Notes under the pieces: generated by a model | Databases searched by the model: none | What the model saw: only the letters and a program-made list of their open reading frames with translations | Told to the model about the DNA's origin: nothing | Source of the DNA: an uncultured Coriobacteriales bacterium | Lineage (GTDB): Bacteria; Actinomycetota; Coriobacteriia; Coriobacteriales; QAMH01 | NCBI GenBank assembly: GCA_934646835.1 | Contig: CAKUES010000019.1 | Span: forward strand, 1-35,357 | Reading direction: 5' to 3' | DNA: 35,357 nucleotides | Part shown: positions 14,924 through 22,189 of the stretch, in pieces | Numbering within the stretch: position 1 is the first letter of the stretch | Layout: each line of letters opens with the position of its first letter | Made by a program: the position numbers and the translations under genes

Positions 14924-15310
14924 CTAGTAGCCCAGCTCCTTGGCGTTGGTGGCGTTGGGGCCCCAGTCCTGGTCGTTGGGGCGGGGCATCCAGCCGCCGC
15001 CGAGCAGGTGGACGTGCCAGTGCTGAACGCTCTGGCTAGCATCCTCGCCGGTGTTGACCATCAGGCGGTAGCCGTTGGTCAGGCCCTTGATCTTGGCGAC
15101 CTTGGGGACGGCTGCCATAACCTTGCCCAAGATCTCCTCGGGCACGTTGTCGCCGATGTTGGCGTAGTGGTCCTTGGGGATGATCAGAGTGTGGACGGGC
15201 ATGAGCGGCTCCATGTCGTCAAAGGCGAGCACGTAGTCGTCCTCGTAGACAACCTTGGTGTCGATCTCATGGGCGGCAAGCTTGCAGAAGATGCAGTTCT
15301 CGTCCTTCAT
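14924..15310 (-). CDS. HIT family nucleotide-binding protein (HinT-like)
   Basis: A 128-residue cytoplasmic protein of the histidine-triad superfamily, which hydrolyses or binds nucleotide phosphoramidates and similar compounds. The triad is H97-W-H99-V-H101 within QSVQHWHVHLLGGG. The N-terminus CIFCKLAAHEIDTKVVYEDD, with its C-x-x-C pair (6 and 9) typical of zinc-binding HinT proteins, and the segment MPVHTLIIPKDHYANI (37-52) also fit. The full family length is present. ATG at 15310 has AGGAGG 5 nt upstream. It is a single-gene unit ending in a strong terminator and stands divergent from the transporter gene that follows. Confidence 0.94.
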   Translation of the reverse strand: MKDENCIFCKLAAHEIDTKVVYEDDYVLAFDDMEPLMPVHTLIIPKDHYANIGDNVPEEILGKVMAAVPKVAKIKGLTNGYRLMVNTGEDASQSVQHWHVHLLGGGWMPRPNDQDWGPNATNAKELGY

Positions 15311-15503
15311 AAAGGCCTCCTAGCGCCTTGGGGTTTTACGGTGGTTCCCAGTTTAGAAGAAACTCCGCTGCAAACGTGCTTGAAGACCCCAAACGGGCGA
15401 ATCGGCAACGTGGTGTTTACCTTGGGTGCTTTTGCGCTTGCACTCCTCGAGAGTCCGTTCATTTCCTGCGCTGAAAAAGATTCGAGCCGGTAAGCACAGC
15501 TGA

Positions 15504-15522
15504 TTCGCAGGAGGTTTGCGAA
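15504..15522 (+). promoter_or_regulatory. Hairpin presenting a Shine-Dalgarno-like sequence in its loop
   Basis: TTCGCA (15504-15509) pairs with TGCGAA (15517-15522) around the loop GGAGGTT; together with the last stem base this holds AGGAGG. It lies 80 bp before the transporter start and just before a possible leader reading frame. The rest of 15311-15593 shows no other gene. Confidence 0.4.
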
Positions 15523-15526
15523 AAGC

Positions 15527-15592
15527 GTGCTAAACTCCCGAAGACTTGCGCTCGAGCTACTGGGGGCGCTGTTTGATTCGAGGAGCAAGTGA
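15527..15592 (+). CDS. Possible 21-residue leader peptide upstream of the transporter
   Basis: A GTG-started reading frame of 21 codons begins MLNSRR and ends DSRSK; its TGA stop is followed by one base and then the ATG of the transporter. AGGAGG lies 12 nt before the GTG, a long but usable gap, inside a small hairpin. The arrangement (own ribosome site, end beside the next start) is what translational coupling or leader control would need. Composition gives no clue to an amino acid sensor. It may be chance. Confidence 0.25.
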   Translation: MLNSRRLALELLGALFDSRSK

Positions 15593-15593
15593 T

Positions 15594-16235
15594 ATGGCAA
15601 GCGAGAACAAGACAGAGCGCGAGGCCTGGTCTGGCAAGTGGGCCTTCATCTTGGCGGCGGCTGGTTCGGCCGTCGGCCTGGGCAACATGTGGCGCTTCCC
15701 CTACCTAGATGCCAAGTATGGTGGCGGCACCTTCCTCTTCGTCTATCTGATTCTTGTCTTCACCCTCGGCGTCTCCCTCCTGCTGACCGACATCGCGCTC
15801 GACCGCAATGCCCAAAGCTCGGTCGTCAAGGTTTTCAGCCGCTATGGCAAGAAGTGCAGCATCATCGGCGTTTTGGCCCTGTCCGTGCCCTTCATCATCA
15901 TGCCGTACTACTCCATCATCGGCGGTTGGGTGGCCAAGTACATGGCTGTCTACATCACCGCGGGGCCTGCTGCGCTTGCCGATGGCGGCGATTGCTTCGT
16001 CGACTTCATCACCGGCGGCGCGGAGTGGCTGATGATGCCGATTGTTGCGCTGCTGACCTGCCTCTTTGTCGGTTGGGTCATGAAGCCCAAGACCCTCGTC
16101 GACGAGGTGCGCATCTCGAGCAAGTTCCGCTTGGCAGGCGCCTACAGCGTCATGATCAAGTACATCGCCCCGGTCATGGTCGTTGTGATCTTGGTCGCCT
16201 ATGTCGCTGCGCAGTTTGGAATTATCTCGCTGTAG
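15594..16235 (+). CDS. Neurotransmitter:sodium symporter family protein, apparently internally deleted
   Basis: A 213-residue membrane protein of the NSS (LeuT-like) family, whose members have 430-550 residues and 11-12 helices and take up amino acids with sodium. The N-terminal part is intact: WAFILAAAGSAVGLGNMWRF (17-36, helix 1 with its substrate/sodium-binding unwound region), KYGGGTFLFVYLI (helix 2) and VPFIIMPYYSIIGGWVAKY (helices 3-4 region). After FVDFITGG it jumps, in frame, to LTCLFVGWVMKPKTLVDE and IKYIAPVMVVVILVAYV, which resemble the last two helices. About 220 residues covering helices 5-10 are missing. It is either a non-functional remnant with the frame preserved or a mini-protein. 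ATG at 15594 follows CGAGGAG at about 8 nt. Confidence 0.75.
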   Translation: MASENKTEREAWSGKWAFILAAAGSAVGLGNMWRFPYLDAKYGGGTFLFVYLILVFTLGVSLLLTDIALDRNAQSSVVKVFSRYGKKCSIIGVLALSVPFIIMPYYSIIGGWVAKYMAVYITAGPAALADGGDCFVDFITGGAEWLMMPIVALLTCLFVGWVMKPKTLVDEVRISSKFRLAGAYSVMIKYIAPVMVVVILVAYVAAQFGIISL

Positions 16236-16258
16236 CGCGCGCCAGGGCTGTCTTTTGC

Positions 16259-16294
16259 AAGGCGGATGGGATTTGTCCCCCATCCGCCTTTTTT
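16259..16294 (+). terminator. Terminator after the NSS-like gene
   Basis: AAGGCGGATGGG pairs with CCCATCCGCCTT around a 7-8 nt loop, with a six-T tract. Confidence 0.93.
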
Positions 16295-16337
16295 GCGCCT
16301 AAAACCACGGTAAATGTCAAAAAATCGTTAAGTTGCG

Positions 16338-16366
16338 TGGACAATTCTGGAGCCTTTTCCTAAGAT
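16338..16366 (+). promoter_or_regulatory. Promoter of the SpoVA-like gene
   Basis: TGGACA (16338-16343), 17 bp, then TAAGAT (16361-16366). Transcription would begin near 16373, giving a leader of about 170 nt. Confidence 0.5.
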
Positions 16367-16388
16367 TAACGGGTTGAATTGCGCTTTT

Positions 16389-16461
16389 GTCCGATCGGAC
16401 GCCTCAAGAACGCCACATAAGCTCTGTCGGCAGGACCAGAAGGGCCCTCGGGTGTTCTTGA
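16389..16461 (+). promoter_or_regulatory. Structured leader of the SpoVA-like gene
   Basis: A 12-bp perfect palindrome GTCCGATCGGAC (16389-16400) is followed by a long-range stem, TCAAGAACGCC (16404-16414) with GGTGTTCTTGA (16451-16461), closing a 36-nt internal region. I do not recognise a known riboswitch. It could also be a protein-binding site. Confidence 0.4.
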
Positions 16462-16541
16462 AACTCGGCTTAGGGAAAGGGCCGTGTCCAAAGCGGGCGA
16501 GGTGCAACGAGGGGATTTCTTAAATAAGGAGAGGATCGAAT

Positions 16542-17480
16542 ATGGTTATCAAGCCGTACAAGACCGTCATCTACAGCTTCATTGTGGGTGGCCTGTTCGC
16601 ATTGGTTGCGCAGGCAATCCTGGCATTCTGGCAGGTCACGCTCGCTGACACGCCAATGGCCTTCTTCATGGGTGGCGCAACGCTCGTCTCCCTGGGCGTT
16701 ATCGGCTGCATTCTGGGCGGCACCGGTATTTATCAGATTCTTGAGAAGTGGGCCACCTTCGGCTCCTTGATGCCGTTTTCCGGCTTTGCCATGGCTGTTG
16801 GCATGAAGGCCGTCGGCCCCTGGACCAAGAACAACGAGACCGCTGGCAAGTGTGTTTGGAATTGCGTCTGGTTCGTCGTCTGGTTCAATGTCCTGTTCGC
16901 TGCCATCTGCATCGCCTTTGGCGCTGCTTGTGAGGCTCTTGGCTTTGGCGAGCCCACCTGGGTCGTCGAGAAGGTCACCGACAACACCGTCTTCTTCCAC
17001 GCCTTCCTGATCGGTGGCATCCTGGCTGTCTTCTTCCAGTGCTGCTTCCTGATCGGCAAGAAGATCTTCGGTGAGCACTGCGAGCCTCTCCACATCCTGA
17101 TCCTCGCTTGGATGTTGGGCGCTATCTTTGCGCCCACCGGTCTGTCCGGCGTCCTCATGAACTGGGGTGGCGAGGGCTTTGGCGCCATGATCACCGTTGG
17201 CGGCTACAACATGTACAACGTCGGCGTCGACCTGGTCGCAGGTCACATCGACACTGCGCTGCTGCACCTGGGCTCTTTTGCCCTGGCAGTCACTGGCCTG
17301 GCAGTCACCGCACTGTTCACCTGGATCATCTACAACGCGCTCTACGGTCGCACCCCCATCACCAAGGTGCACCACATCCGCGTTAGCCGTATGATCAAGA
17401 ACATCGAGAAGAACCTTGAGGAGGCCGAGGAGATCGTCGAGACCGTCGATCCTGACGCCGAGCCCCTGGCTACCAAGTAA
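16542..17480 (+). CDS. SpoVA-type (SpoVAC/SpoVAEb-like) membrane protein with internal duplication
   Basis: A 312-residue membrane protein. Residues ~10-95 resemble the sporulation channel protein SpoVAC/SpoVAEb: FIVGGLFALVAQAIL, then GGTGIYQILEKW and LMPFSGFAMAVGMKAVG, the last matching the family's P-x-T/S-G-F-x-x-x-x-x-x-A motif. Residues ~155-245 repeat the plan: FLIGGILAVFFQCCFL, LSGVLMNWGGEGFGAMITVGG. SpoVAC has about 150 residues and SpoVAEb about 120, so this looks like a tandem fusion. SpoVA proteins move dipicolinic acid in spores; no other sporulation gene is here, so its role is probably another small-molecule channel (inference). The tail of ~50 residues is cytoplasmic and acidic (EEAEEIVETVDPDAEP). 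ATG at 16542 follows AAGGAGAGG. Confidence 0.75.
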   Translation: MVIKPYKTVIYSFIVGGLFALVAQAILAFWQVTLADTPMAFFMGGATLVSLGVIGCILGGTGIYQILEKWATFGSLMPFSGFAMAVGMKAVGPWTKNNETAGKCVWNCVWFVVWFNVLFAAICIAFGAACEALGFGEPTWVVEKVTDNTVFFHAFLIGGILAVFFQCCFLIGKKIFGEHCEPLHILILAWMLGAIFAPTGLSGVLMNWGGEGFGAMITVGGYNMYNVGVDLVAGHIDTALLHLGSFALAVTGLAVTALFTWIIYNALYGRTPITKVHHIRVSRMIKNIEKNLEEAEEIVETVDPDAEPLATK

Positions 17481-17516
17481 CCTGGCTTAGCCGAACATAA
17501 CTGGCTTCTAGAAGAG

Positions 17517-17548
17517 GACCGCTGCGATAAAGGCAGCGGTCTTTTTTT
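17517..17548 (+). terminator. Terminator after the SpoVA-like gene
   Basis: GACCGCTGC (17517-17525) pairs with GCAGCGGTC (17533-17541), followed by seven Ts. Confidence 0.93.
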
Positions 17549-17554
17549 GCAGCA

Positions 17555-17780
17555 AAACGTAGGGGAGGAATAGCAGCAGAATCAACGTAGGGGAGGGACG
17601 GCAGCAAAACGCAGGGGAGGGACCCTGTCCCTCCCCATATACTTGGCATTATCACTGGGCACAGCAACAGCATGGACTTGGCAGTTCGCACCCGCATTGA
17701 CATCGTATCGCGCATGGGGAGGGACAGGGTCCCTCCCCTACGTTTCGTTGCGGTCTCTCCTCTGCGTTTTGCTGGGGTTT
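17555..17780. repeat. Cluster of inverted core hairpins of the palindromic family, copy e
   Basis: Three successive direct half-units (AACGTAGGGGAGG at about 17557, 17585 and, as GCAAAACGCAGGGGAGGGAC, 17605) are followed by an inverted copy (GGGGAGGGACAGGGTCCCTC at 17715, then TACGTTTCGTTG and GCGTTTTGCTGG). Two complete core hairpins lie at 17613-17637 and 17714-17740, about 75 bp apart in opposite orientation. The CTAG ends are not present. There is no gene in 17481-17856. Confidence 0.7.
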
Positions 17781-17786
17781 TCCAGC

Positions 17787-17831
17787 TCAAAGAGAAACCG
17801 ACCCTGCATCCCGTGGGACGCAGAGCCGGTT
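17787..17831 (-). terminator. Terminator of the first degV gene
   Basis: On the minus strand a 17-bp fully paired stem with three G-U pairs (17796-17812 with 17815-17831) is followed by TTTCTCTTTG. Confidence 0.75.
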
Positions 17832-17856
17832 GATCGGCGATGGGGTTGGCGCTCGC

Positions 17857-18744
17857 CTAGTCGACGCGCTCGTCGCCCCAGAAGAAGAGGGCTACGGTGC
17901 CGGGGCCGGTGTGGGCGCCGATGGTGGTGCCGATGTTGTTGATGAGCAGGGGCTCAGGCAGCTTGTGGAAGGTCTCCTCGACCTGGCGCGCGAGCTCCTT
18001 GGCATCGTCCATGCAGTCGGATTGGCTGATGTAGACCTTGCCGCTGTAGTCGAGGCGATCATCGGCGAGCTCTTCCATCTTGGCGAGCGCGGCCTTGATG
18101 GCGCGCTTGCGGGTGCGGATTTTCTCGCGCGGGATGAGGCAGCCCTTGTAGTCGATGTTGAGCAGCGGGCAGATCTTGAGGGCGCCGCCGATCAAACCGG
18201 CGGTCTTGGAGACGCGGCCGCCCTTGACGAAGAAGGTGAGGTCGGTCGAGAAGAACCAAGCCTGGACCTTGAGCTTGTTCGCCTCGATCCACTCATGGAG
18301 TTCGTCGACGTCGAGACCCTCGTCGCGCTTGTCGGCAACGCGGTCCATGAGCAGGCCGTAGCCGGAAGATGCGGTGAGGGAGTCGATGATGTAGATCTTG
18401 CGCTCGGGGTACTTCTCGCGCAGTTGCTGGGCTGCGATGGTGGCGGAGTTGAAGGCGCCGGAGATTCCCGAGGAGAGAGTGACGTGGATGATGTCGACGC
18501 CGTCTCTCAGGTGTTCCTCGAACGCGCTGACGTATTGCTCGATGTTAGGCTGGGACGTCCTGGTGTCCGCCCCTGCGACCATCGCGTCGTAGAAGTCCTT
18601 GGAGCTGATCGACTTGCCCAGGTCGTCGAAGAAGTGCTTGTCATCCAAGTAAGCGTGGAAGGGAATCCAGTTGATGTTGCGCGCAGCAAAGTGCTCTGCG
18701 CTGATGTCTGCCGTGGAGCAGCAGAAGACTGCGTATTGGCCCAA
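17857..18744 (-). CDS. DegV family fatty-acid-binding protein
   Basis: A 295-residue cytoplasmic protein of the DegV family. Known members (FakB) hold a fatty acid for phosphorylation by FakA so that external fatty acids can enter phospholipids. Visible marks are the N-terminal YAVFCCSTADISAEHF (the D-S/T-x-x-D-type opening), TLSSGISGAFNSA around 93-105 (the SGT/SGS lipid-head contact region) and the final GPGTVALFFWGDERVD. Start choice matters: the first in-frame codon TTG at 18762 would put the AGGAGG inside the gene; TTG at 18744 lies 6 nt after AGGAGG, so that is taken as the start. It stands alone and divergent from the DUF5662 gene. FakA is not in the window, and a role other than lipid binding cannot be excluded. 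Confidence 0.88.
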   Translation of the reverse strand: MGQYAVFCCSTADISAEHFAARNINWIPFHAYLDDKHFFDDLGKSISSKDFYDAMVAGADTRTSQPNIEQYVSAFEEHLRDGVDIIHVTLSSGISGAFNSATIAAQQLREKYPERKIYIIDSLTASSGYGLLMDRVADKRDEGLDVDELHEWIEANKLKVQAWFFSTDLTFFVKGGRVSKTAGLIGGALKICPLLNIDYKGCLIPREKIRTRKRAIKAALAKMEELADDRLDYSGKVYISQSDCMDDAKELARQVEETFHKLPEPLLINNIGTTIGAHTGPGTVALFFWGDERVD

Positions 18745-18898
18745 AGCTATCCTCCTAATCAATAGTTAAGCTATGGAATAAATCGCATCGGTGCGCCCAT
18801 TGTAGACTAACAAAACGGGCGAATCTGTCACATCATCGCAAAAGTAAGACCTCTTAAGCGTTGGCGGGGTGCTTGGATGTGGTGGTCGGCATTGCTGT

Positions 18899-18911
18899 TA
18901 TGCTGTGATGT
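18899..18911 (+). promoter_or_regulatory. Extended -10 promoter suggesting a leaderless transcript
   Basis: TGTTATGCT is a TGn extended -10 box; its hexamer (18899-18904) ends 7 nt before the ATG at 18912, which would place the transcript start at the start codon. No Shine-Dalgarno sequence is visible. Confidence 0.35.
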
Positions 18912-19517
18912 ATGAACGAGTTCGAGAACATAGACGACCGTATCACCCTGAAGAAGGCGTGGGCTCATTTCAAGACGATCACCAAGCACCGCATGCTCGT
19001 CAGGCAGTGCTGCTTCAAGGTGGGGTTGTATCGCCAAGGTTTGACGCACGACCTCTCGAAGTACAGCCCGACGGAGTTCAGGGTTGGGGCGCGCTTTTGG
19101 ACGGGTCATCGCAGTCCCAACGACTACGAGCGCAGGCAACGCGGCTTTAGTGAGGCCTGGCTCCATCACAAGGGACGCAACCGGCATCATGCCGAGTACT
19201 GGATGGACGTGGTGGGAGGCGGCGACTGGGCTGTCGAGGGCAAGCCCATGCCGACGCGCTATGTGATTGAGATGCTCTGCGACCGCATCGCAGCATGCAA
19301 GGTGTACCAAGGTGAGCGCTACACTCAGCAAAGCGCGCTCGAGTTCTTCCTCAGCCAGCAGGGCAGCTACAACAACCTCATGCACCCAGACACCAATCGC
19401 CTGCTCGAGACCTTGCTGCGCATCGTCGCGGAGGAGGGCGAGGATACCGGCCTTGCGCGCGTCAAGCGCGAGTATGTGAGGCCGCGCGCGTCATATGGCG
19501 ACGGAATCGCGTGGTAG
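18912..19517 (+). CDS. DUF5662 family protein
   Basis: A 201-residue protein matching a family of unknown function common in gut Firmicutes and Actinobacteria (DUF5662). Conserved-looking features are the N-terminal HFKTITKHRMLVRQCCFKVG (18-37), GLTHDLSKYSPTEF (44-57), with an H-D pair, then GHRSPNDYERRQRG and AWLHHKGRNRHHAEYW (about 83-98), rich in His and suggestive of metal binding. There is no signal peptide or membrane segment, so it is probably cytoplasmic. No function is known to me. The gene has no ribosome binding site; a -10 box just before the ATG suggests leaderless expression. The C-terminus is complete, and its TAG is followed at once by GGGAGCC and a very long hairpin. Confidence 0.8.
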   Translation: MNEFENIDDRITLKKAWAHFKTITKHRMLVRQCCFKVGLYRQGLTHDLSKYSPTEFRVGARFWTGHRSPNDYERRQRGFSEAWLHHKGRNRHHAEYWMDVVGGGDWAVEGKPMPTRYVIEMLCDRIAACKVYQGERYTQQSALEFFLSQQGSYNNLMHPDTNRLLETLLRIVAEEGEDTGLARVKREYVRPRASYGDGIAW

Positions 19518-19527
19518 GGAGCCAGTG

Positions 19528-19605
19528 GCCAACTCGTACCAGTGACAACATGGCCGACGCTGCAGGTTTGCGGCGCCGGCCATGTTGTCACTGGTACAAG
19601 TTGGC
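19528..19605. repeat. 78-nt near-perfect hairpin repeat (TTGTRCCAGTGACAA family)
   Basis: A 29-bp arm at 19528-19556 (starting GCCAACTCGTACCAG) pairs with 19577-19605 with a single G-T change and a 20-nt loop. It contains the CGTACCAGTGACAA core, found again at 24793-24825. No T tract follows, so it is not a classic terminator. Confidence 0.85.
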
Positions 19606-19611
19606 TACAGA

Positions 19612-19681
19612 AGCGCTGATCACGTAGGGGAGGGACCGAAGTCCCTCCCCATAGACCTCGCATTAATCAGTGATTCCCTAG
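19612..19681. repeat. CTAG-bounded palindromic element, copy f (right half)
   Basis: Core hairpin GTAGGGGAGGGAC-cgaa-GTCCCTCCCC (19624-19650), then ATTAATCAGTGATTCCCTAG ending at 19681. The left half is replaced by the adjacent long hairpin. Confidence 0.75.
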
Positions 19682-19686
19682 ACGAC

Positions 19687-19776
19687 AAAGAGTCTGAACG
19701 ACGAATCGTTCAGACTCTTTGCATATACGCCGATAATCGGCAGTTTGCCCCATGTTCTGAACGATTGGGCGTTCAG
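19687..19776. repeat. 63-bp-period palindromic repeat, locus 1
   Basis: CTGAACGA begins at 19694 and again at 19757, exactly 63 bp apart. The first unit is a perfect 15-bp stem (AAAGAGTCTGAACGA, 19687-19701, with 19706-19720); the second is CTGAACGATTGGGCGTTCAG. The same units and spacing occur at 34816-34961. It lies just past the accDA stop and may also end that transcript. Confidence 0.75.
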
Positions 19777-19797
19777 AATATGGGCGCATGTTTGTCC

Positions 19798-22068
19798 CTA
19801 GTACTTGCGGAACCTCTGGTAGCGCTGTTCGCGCAGCTCCTCGCCGTTTAGGGGCGAAAGCTCGCGCAGGCTGCGCAGCAGGAAGTCCTTGACGCAGAGC
19901 GCGGCCTGGTTGGGGTTGACGTGGGCGGGGCGGTCGCCTTCGCTGAGGACCTCCTCGACGATGCCGAGCTCGCGCACCTCTGCTGCGCTCATCTTCATGA
20001 CCTCTGCGGCCTGCGGGGCCTTGCTGCCGTCCTTCCACAGGATCGAGGCGAAGCCCTCGGGCGAGAGCACGGAGTAGACGGCGTGCTCCTGCATCGCGAC
20101 GCGGTTTGCCACGGCCAGGGCCAGAGCACCGCCGCTGCCGCCTTCGCCGATGACGACGCTCACAACGGGCACGGTGAGCTTGGCGAGCGTCTGCATGCTG
20201 GTCGCGATGGCGGCGCCCATGCCGTGCTCTTCTGCGTCCTTGCCGCAGTAGGCGCCCTGGGTGTCGACCAGGCAGATGACGGGGCGCGAGAACTTCTCGG
20301 CCTGCTCCATCGTGCGCATGGCCTTGCGGTAGCCCTCGGGATGGGGGCAGCCAAAGGAGCGTGCGATGCGCTGTTGGAGGTCGGCGCCCTTTTCCTCTGC
20401 GATGACCGTCACCGGCTTGCCGGAAAGCCAGGCGATGCCGCACATGATGGCGCCGTCGTCGGCGTACTCGCGGTCGCCGTGCATCTCCGTGAAGCTGTCG
20501 AAGATCGCGTCGATGTAGAAGCTCGAGGTGGGGCGCGCGACGTTGCGGGCGAGTTGGACGTTGTCCCACGCCGCGTTTGCGCCTGTGCTGCCCGCCGCCT
20601 GCACGGCGACGCCTGGGGCATCTGCCACGCCGCGTCGGCGCAGGGCAGCGGCGAGGTCGCCTTGCTGTGCCTTGCCGCTTTGTCCCAGGTTGTGGACGGC
20701 CTTGAGGGCCTTGCCGATGCCACCGGCGATGTTGAGCGCAAAGTTGGCGCTCTTCTTCACGGTGATACGCGGTGCGGCATCGGAGGCAGAGGCGCCTGCG
20801 GGCTTGTGGGTGCCGTCGAGCAAGTCGCGGTAGAGGTTGTCTTCGCCGCCCGGAGCGCTTGCCATGTGAAGGCGCACGAGCTGGGCGAGGTAGCCGCGCA
20901 GCTCGCTGCGCTCGACGATGTCGTCGATCAGGCCGTGCTCGAGCGCGAACTCGGCGGACTGGAAGCCCTCTGGCAGGGTCTGCTTGATGGTGTCTTGGAT
21001 GACGCGCCTGCCGGCAAAGCCGATGAGCGCGCCCGGCTCGGCGATGATGACGTCTCCGAGCATCGCGAAGGAGGCGGTGACGCCGCCCGTCGTCGGGTCG
21101 GTGATGACGGAGAAGTAGGGCAGTCCGGCGCGGCCGTGTGCCTCGAGCGCTGCGGTGGTCTTGGCCATCTGCATGAGCGACGCCAAGCCCTCTTGCATGC
21201 GCGCGCCGCCGCTTGCGGTGAAGATGATGAGCGGGAGGCGCTCGGCGGTCGCGCGCTCGATGGCGCGGGTGATCTTCTCGCCGACGACGCTGCCCATCGA
21301 GCCCATCATGAAGGTGGAGTCCATGATGCATGTCGCAACGCCCAAGCCGTAGAGCTTGGCGCGGCCGCAGCACACGCCCTCGTCCTTGCCGCTCTTTGCG
21401 CGGTTGCGCTCGAGGGTCTGCTCGTAGCCGGGGAAGCGAAGCGGGTCGGGCTCGGTCATCTGGGCATCCCACTCCTCGAAGCTGCCTGCGTCGAAGGTGG
21501 CGTCGATGCGCTCTGCGGAGTCGATGCGGAAGAGCTTGCCGCATTCGGGGCAGCAGCCGGCAAGCGGGCCCTCCCGGGAGACGTCGAAGCTCAAGCGGCA
21601 TTTGGGACAGCTGCGCCAGCGGGGTTGCCAGGGCTTCACACCGGCGGGCAGCGCGCAGGGCTCCCAGAACTCGCAGCTGCGGTCGCCCTCGAGCGGGCGC
21701 AGGACGTCCCAGCCCATGAGTGCGGCCTGAGACAGCAAGAAGCGACTCGGCTCGCTGTTGCGGTCGGCGTAGAGCAGGGTGCTTGCCCCGCAGGCCTTGG
21801 CGGCCTCGATCAGGGCATGGGCGTTGCGCCACAGGGCGGGCGACTCCGTCTTGCCGAGCAACGCGACGTTTGCGCCGGCGATGCGCTGCGCCCTGTTGGC
21901 ATCGGAGGCAAAGCCTGTGACGAAGAGATCGGCGATGCCATGGCGCTGGCAGGCACGAAGCGCTTGGCGCGCGGCGCTGCCACGGCCCACGACGAGGATG
22001 CGCTGGCCGCTTGCGGAAAGCGAGTCGAGCGTGATGGCGAGTTTCGCGGTTGTGGTTGCTGTTGTCAT
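19798..22068 (-). CDS. accDA: Acetyl-CoA carboxylase carboxyltransferase, AccD-AccA fusion with an AccC-like N-terminal remnant
   Basis: A 756-residue single-chain carboxyltransferase that moves the carboxyl group from carboxybiotin to acetyl-CoA, making malonyl-CoA. Residues ~22-130 resemble the N-terminal lobe of biotin carboxylase: QRILVVGRGSAARQALRACQ aligns with the AccC opening (K-I-L-I-A-N-R-G-E-I-A-x-R-x-x-R-A-C), and ALIEAAKACGAS fits its A-I-x-x-A-A-x-x-T-G-A segment; the ATP-grasp domain is absent. AccD follows at ~150-412 with an intact zinc ribbon (C154-x-x-C157 and C173-x-x-C176) and TASGGARMQEG. AccA is at ~515-756 (EEKGAD, FGCPHPEGYRKAMR, GEGGSGGALALAVANRV). Both halves look complete. 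The ATG at 22068 has only a weak GAAAGAAG upstream. It is last in the fab operon; biotin carboxylase and biotin carrier must be encoded elsewhere. Confidence 0.93.
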   Translation of the reverse strand: MTTATTTAKLAITLDSLSASGQRILVVGRGSAARQALRACQRHGIADLFVTGFASDANRAQRIAGANVALLGKTESPALWRNAHALIEAAKACGASTLLYADRNSEPSRFLLSQAALMGWDVLRPLEGDRSCEFWEPCALPAGVKPWQPRWRSCPKCRLSFDVSREGPLAGCCPECGKLFRIDSAERIDATFDAGSFEEWDAQMTEPDPLRFPGYEQTLERNRAKSGKDEGVCCGRAKLYGLGVATCIMDSTFMMGSMGSVVGEKITRAIERATAERLPLIIFTASGGARMQEGLASLMQMAKTTAALEAHGRAGLPYFSVITDPTTGGVTASFAMLGDVIIAEPGALIGFAGRRVIQDTIKQTLPEGFQSAEFALEHGLIDDIVERSELRGYLAQLVRLHMASAPGGEDNLYRDLLDGTHKPAGASASDAAPRITVKKSANFALNIAGGIGKALKAVHNLGQSGKAQQGDLAAALRRRGVADAPGVAVQAAGSTGANAAWDNVQLARNVARPTSSFYIDAIFDSFTEMHGDREYADDGAIMCGIAWLSGKPVTVIAEEKGADLQQRIARSFGCPHPEGYRKAMRTMEQAEKFSRPVICLVDTQGAYCGKDAEEHGMGAAIATSMQTLAKLTVPVVSVVIGEGGSGGALALAVANRVAMQEHAVYSVLSPEGFASILWKDGSKAPQAAEVMKMSAAEVRELGIVEEVLSEGDRPAHVNPNQAALCVKDFLLRSLRELSPLNGEELREQRYQRFRKY

Positions 22069-22189
22069 CGGCAGTGCTTCTTTCTGACGGTGCTGGGCGG
22101 AGCGAGGCGCCGTGATCCATGGGTGGATGCACGACGCCTGTTAGTTGGGAGCGGGGCCTTGGGAGCGCGGTACCCTCGGGCGCTGCCCG

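Noticed and set aside
18745..18762. TTG start six codons upstream for the first DegV protein
   Set aside because: It would place the AGGAGG ribosome binding site inside the coding sequence; the TTG at 18744 is correctly spaced.
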